Position numbers and translations under genes: made by a program. A stretch of DNA of 64,000 bases from Pedobacter panaciterrae (GTDB lineage Bacteria > Bacteroidota > Bacteroidia > Sphingobacteriales > Sphingobacteriaceae): contig NZ_JABMKW010000020.1 of assembly GCF_013204795.1 (NCBI RefSeq), forward strand, positions 1,178,001 to 1,242,000, written 5' to 3'. Within the stretch, counting starts at the first letter, position 1. Every line of letters starts with the position of its first letter. A model generated the notes under the pieces. The model saw only the letters and a list, made by a program, of their open reading frames with translations. It was not told the origin of the DNA and searched no databases. Shown here one piece after another: positions 62,664 through 64,000 of the stretch.

Positions 62664-62954
62664 CTAAATGTTTTTAGAATTGTAAGCCCCATTTTCCCGA
62701 TCGCTTTTATAGTTCATGGCATCGTCTTCTTTGCCATTCTCCTGCACGCCTGTCTGATCTTTCAGTTGGTCTGCTTTGTCTTTCTGTCCTTCTTCCTGCA
62801 TTCGAGATATGCTCATCTTAGCATTAATATTATGCTTACGCTTGTTATCCCTGGTTTTCAGTGGCTGTACGGAAGAGGATTTAAGGCTCGCATGAGCGGC
62901 ATCATTATTAACGTTAGCGTCCTGACTATTTTTGAGGTTTTCCTGGATATTCAT
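62664..62954 (-). CDS. Small hydrophilic, probably disordered protein
   Basis: I start at ATG 62954 (MNIQENLKNSQDANVNNDAA), 96 residues, rich in Asn, Asp, Lys and Gln, with no hydrophobic segment. It lies 42 bp upstream of the similar small protein on the same strand; the pair may be coregulated. Confidence 0.5.
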   Translation of the reverse strand: MNIQENLKNSQDANVNNDAAHASLKSSSVQPLKTRDNKRKHNINAKMSISRMQEEGQKDKADQLKDQTGVQENGKEDDAMNYKSDRENGAYNSKNI

Positions 62955-63164
62955 AGTGAAAATGTTTAGGTGTAAATACAACAATCTTAAACACTTATGG
63001 TTTTAATATTTCAGGAGCCATTGATTCTGCGTTTTATTTTATGCTTTGATGCCCACTTGAGCTGATGAGAGGAAAATCTACTGGACTGCAAAGCGGAAAC
63101 CTATCGAAATTACAAAATGAAAAAAAATAGGTCAGTATTTCTAGCAAAACGGTAATTTTGGGTA

Positions 63165-63527
63165 ATGTCTTCCAAATTCCAAATCCTTTATTTTTTTGAA
63201 AATGCCCGCCTAATGATTGCGGAGATCAAGCGTTTGGATCTTCCAGAAAACGCAAGCTATACTGAAACTTGTCATTGGCTTTATTTCGATAAACAAACGG
63301 GCGCACTGATGAAGCTTTGGTTCCATACGATGGATTCCTCTGGAGAAATCGAAGAAAGGTATTTTGAGCAGGGATTTTTGAAATTCAATGGCACCCAGGC
63401 CACCTTTATTGAAAAGTACAACTCAGCTCAACATACTCTGGACAGACGTAGTACAAAAGAAGCATCACCTGAACTCATATTGGTGCTGGAAAGCTATTTT
63501 AAACACCCGGAAGGGAAAAAAGATTGA
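63165..63527 (+). CDS. Hypothetical protein
   Basis: A 120-residue soluble protein (MSSKFQILYFFENARLMIAE) with CHWLYFDKQTGALMKLWFHT. No known motif. Clean ATG and reasonable codon use. Confidence 0.5.
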   Translation: MSSKFQILYFFENARLMIAEIKRLDLPENASYTETCHWLYFDKQTGALMKLWFHTMDSSGEIEERYFEQGFLKFNGTQATFIEKYNSAQHTLDRRSTKEASPELILVLESYFKHPEGKKD

Positions 63528-63732
63528 TTATTTTGCTGAGGCACTGTTGGGGACATTGCCATTGCCTTGTGCATTACCTTAATTTCCTGCTGTCGGCGCT
63601 GAACAGGTCGCGGAATTGCTCTTTCCCATGAACCCCAAATTAATAATAGGCATCAGGTTAAGACCTGTCCAAAGATCCACTATCGAAAGTTTCGTATAGC
63701 GATGTATGCTTCATCAAAAAAACATCATTACC

Positions 63733-64000
63733 TTACCTGATCTTGCCAAAACTTTGGGCAATGATAGCAATATGTTCTTTTATTTTTACTTTCTGAAGAT
63801 GCTCCACTTTTTCCGGCCCACCTAAACTAAGCAAAGGCACATACCCAAAACATTCGTCGTATTGCAGGGCTCCATGGTTTTCCTTGGCGGTGAGGTAATT
63901 ATGGTCGTTCAAATTAGCCCTTAAAAAGCCCTCATCCGCTAAATCCATATCAAAAAACCATTCCATGTCATCCCCACTTTCTATAATGGAATCCTTGCCA
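63733..64000 (-). CDS. DUF1851-like (T6SS immunity Tdi1 C-terminal type) protein, partial
   Basis: The frame continues beyond the window edge on the minus strand; 89 residues are visible. The end reads CFGYVPLLSLGGPEKVEHLQ KVKIKEHIAIIAQ, the typical C terminus of DUF1851/Tdi1-type immunity proteins (CFGYxPLLxLGGxEKxxxLxKVKxxEHI). Start is outside the window; the ATG at 63966 is internal. Confidence 0.6.
   Translation of the reverse strand, partial: GKDSIIESGDDMEWFFDMDLADEGFLRANLNDHNYLTAKENHGALQYDECFGYVPLLSLGGPEKVEHLQKVKIKEHIAIIAQSFGKIR

Noticed and set aside
1..64000. CRISPR array, rRNA, riboswitch, replication origin
   Set aside because: I saw no regularly spaced direct repeats, no rRNA or intact tRNA sequence, no recognised riboswitch core and no dnaA-type boxes in a cluster; a computed scan (CRISPR finder, Infernal) would settle this.

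Overview
The window looks like a chromosomal segment of a Bacteroidota bacterium, most likely of the Sphingobacteriaceae (Pedobacter/Mucilaginibacter type). The reasons are a SusC/SusD pair with an N-terminal STN domain and an ECF sigma/FecR switch, many short lipoproteins with Bacteroidota-style lipoboxes, GH92 and GH43 glycoside hydrolases, DUF2490, DUF4369-thioredoxin and DUF2911 proteins, few Shine-Dalgarno sites and an AT-rich base composition. No rRNA gene or intact tRNA gene was seen. The species cannot be fixed from the sequence alone.

Layout. 1-2.1 kb: a truncated membrane protein and two small proteins. 2.2-12.8 kb: a TetR-centred locus. On the minus strand it reads DUF420 membrane protein, periplasmic adaptor, RND pump, outer-membrane factor and heme oxygenase. 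On the plus strand it reads a frameshifted rhodanese, a four-helix membrane protein, a DUF3817 protein and a di-heme cytochrome c peroxidase. Five copies of one palindrome (core AACATACY-N4-RGTATGTY) lie in front of the three transcription units of this locus, so it looks like one regulon. 12.8-17.4 kb: broken genes, a 140-bp element with ISL3-like ends, a DUF6263 lipoprotein, a DUF2490 protein, and a tRNA 3'-end-like scar.

17.4-32.5 kb: a second coherent block. ECF sigma, FecR, SusC, SusD and a DUF4369-TlpA thioredoxin run on the minus strand. An Lrp/AsnC regulator faces a plus-strand run of cysteine synthase-like enzyme, DsbD alpha domain, DsbD, active M16 peptidase and inactive M16 partner, closed by a strong hairpin. 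Together they read as outer-membrane import followed by periplasmic thiol reduction and peptide cleavage, which is an inference. 32.5-46 kb is ordinary accessory sequence: methyltransferases, NmrA-like reductase, DinB, cupin, SnoaL-like, GH43, GH92 and a DHFR-like protein, separated by relics (AraC, AbiEi-like, serine hydrolase, GNAT).

46-54 kb is AT-rich and full of orphan lipoproteins and secreted proteins next to a TIR-domain remnant. 54.8-57 kb has a YciI-like/ECF42-type sigma pair with overlapping stop and start, followed by DoxX. 57-61.5 kb holds a PH-like membrane protein whose 3' end is duplicated in inverted orientation near 15 kb, a DUF2306 protein, a membrane AraC regulator, DUF2911, and short dispersed repeats. 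61.7-64 kb has small proteins, including a frameshifted peptide with a double-glycine motif, and ends inside a DUF1851-like gene.

The most interesting parts are the five-operator TetR regulon that joins RND efflux with heme/redox genes, and the sulfur/peptidase/SusCD block. The many relics and repeats mark repeated insertion and loss.
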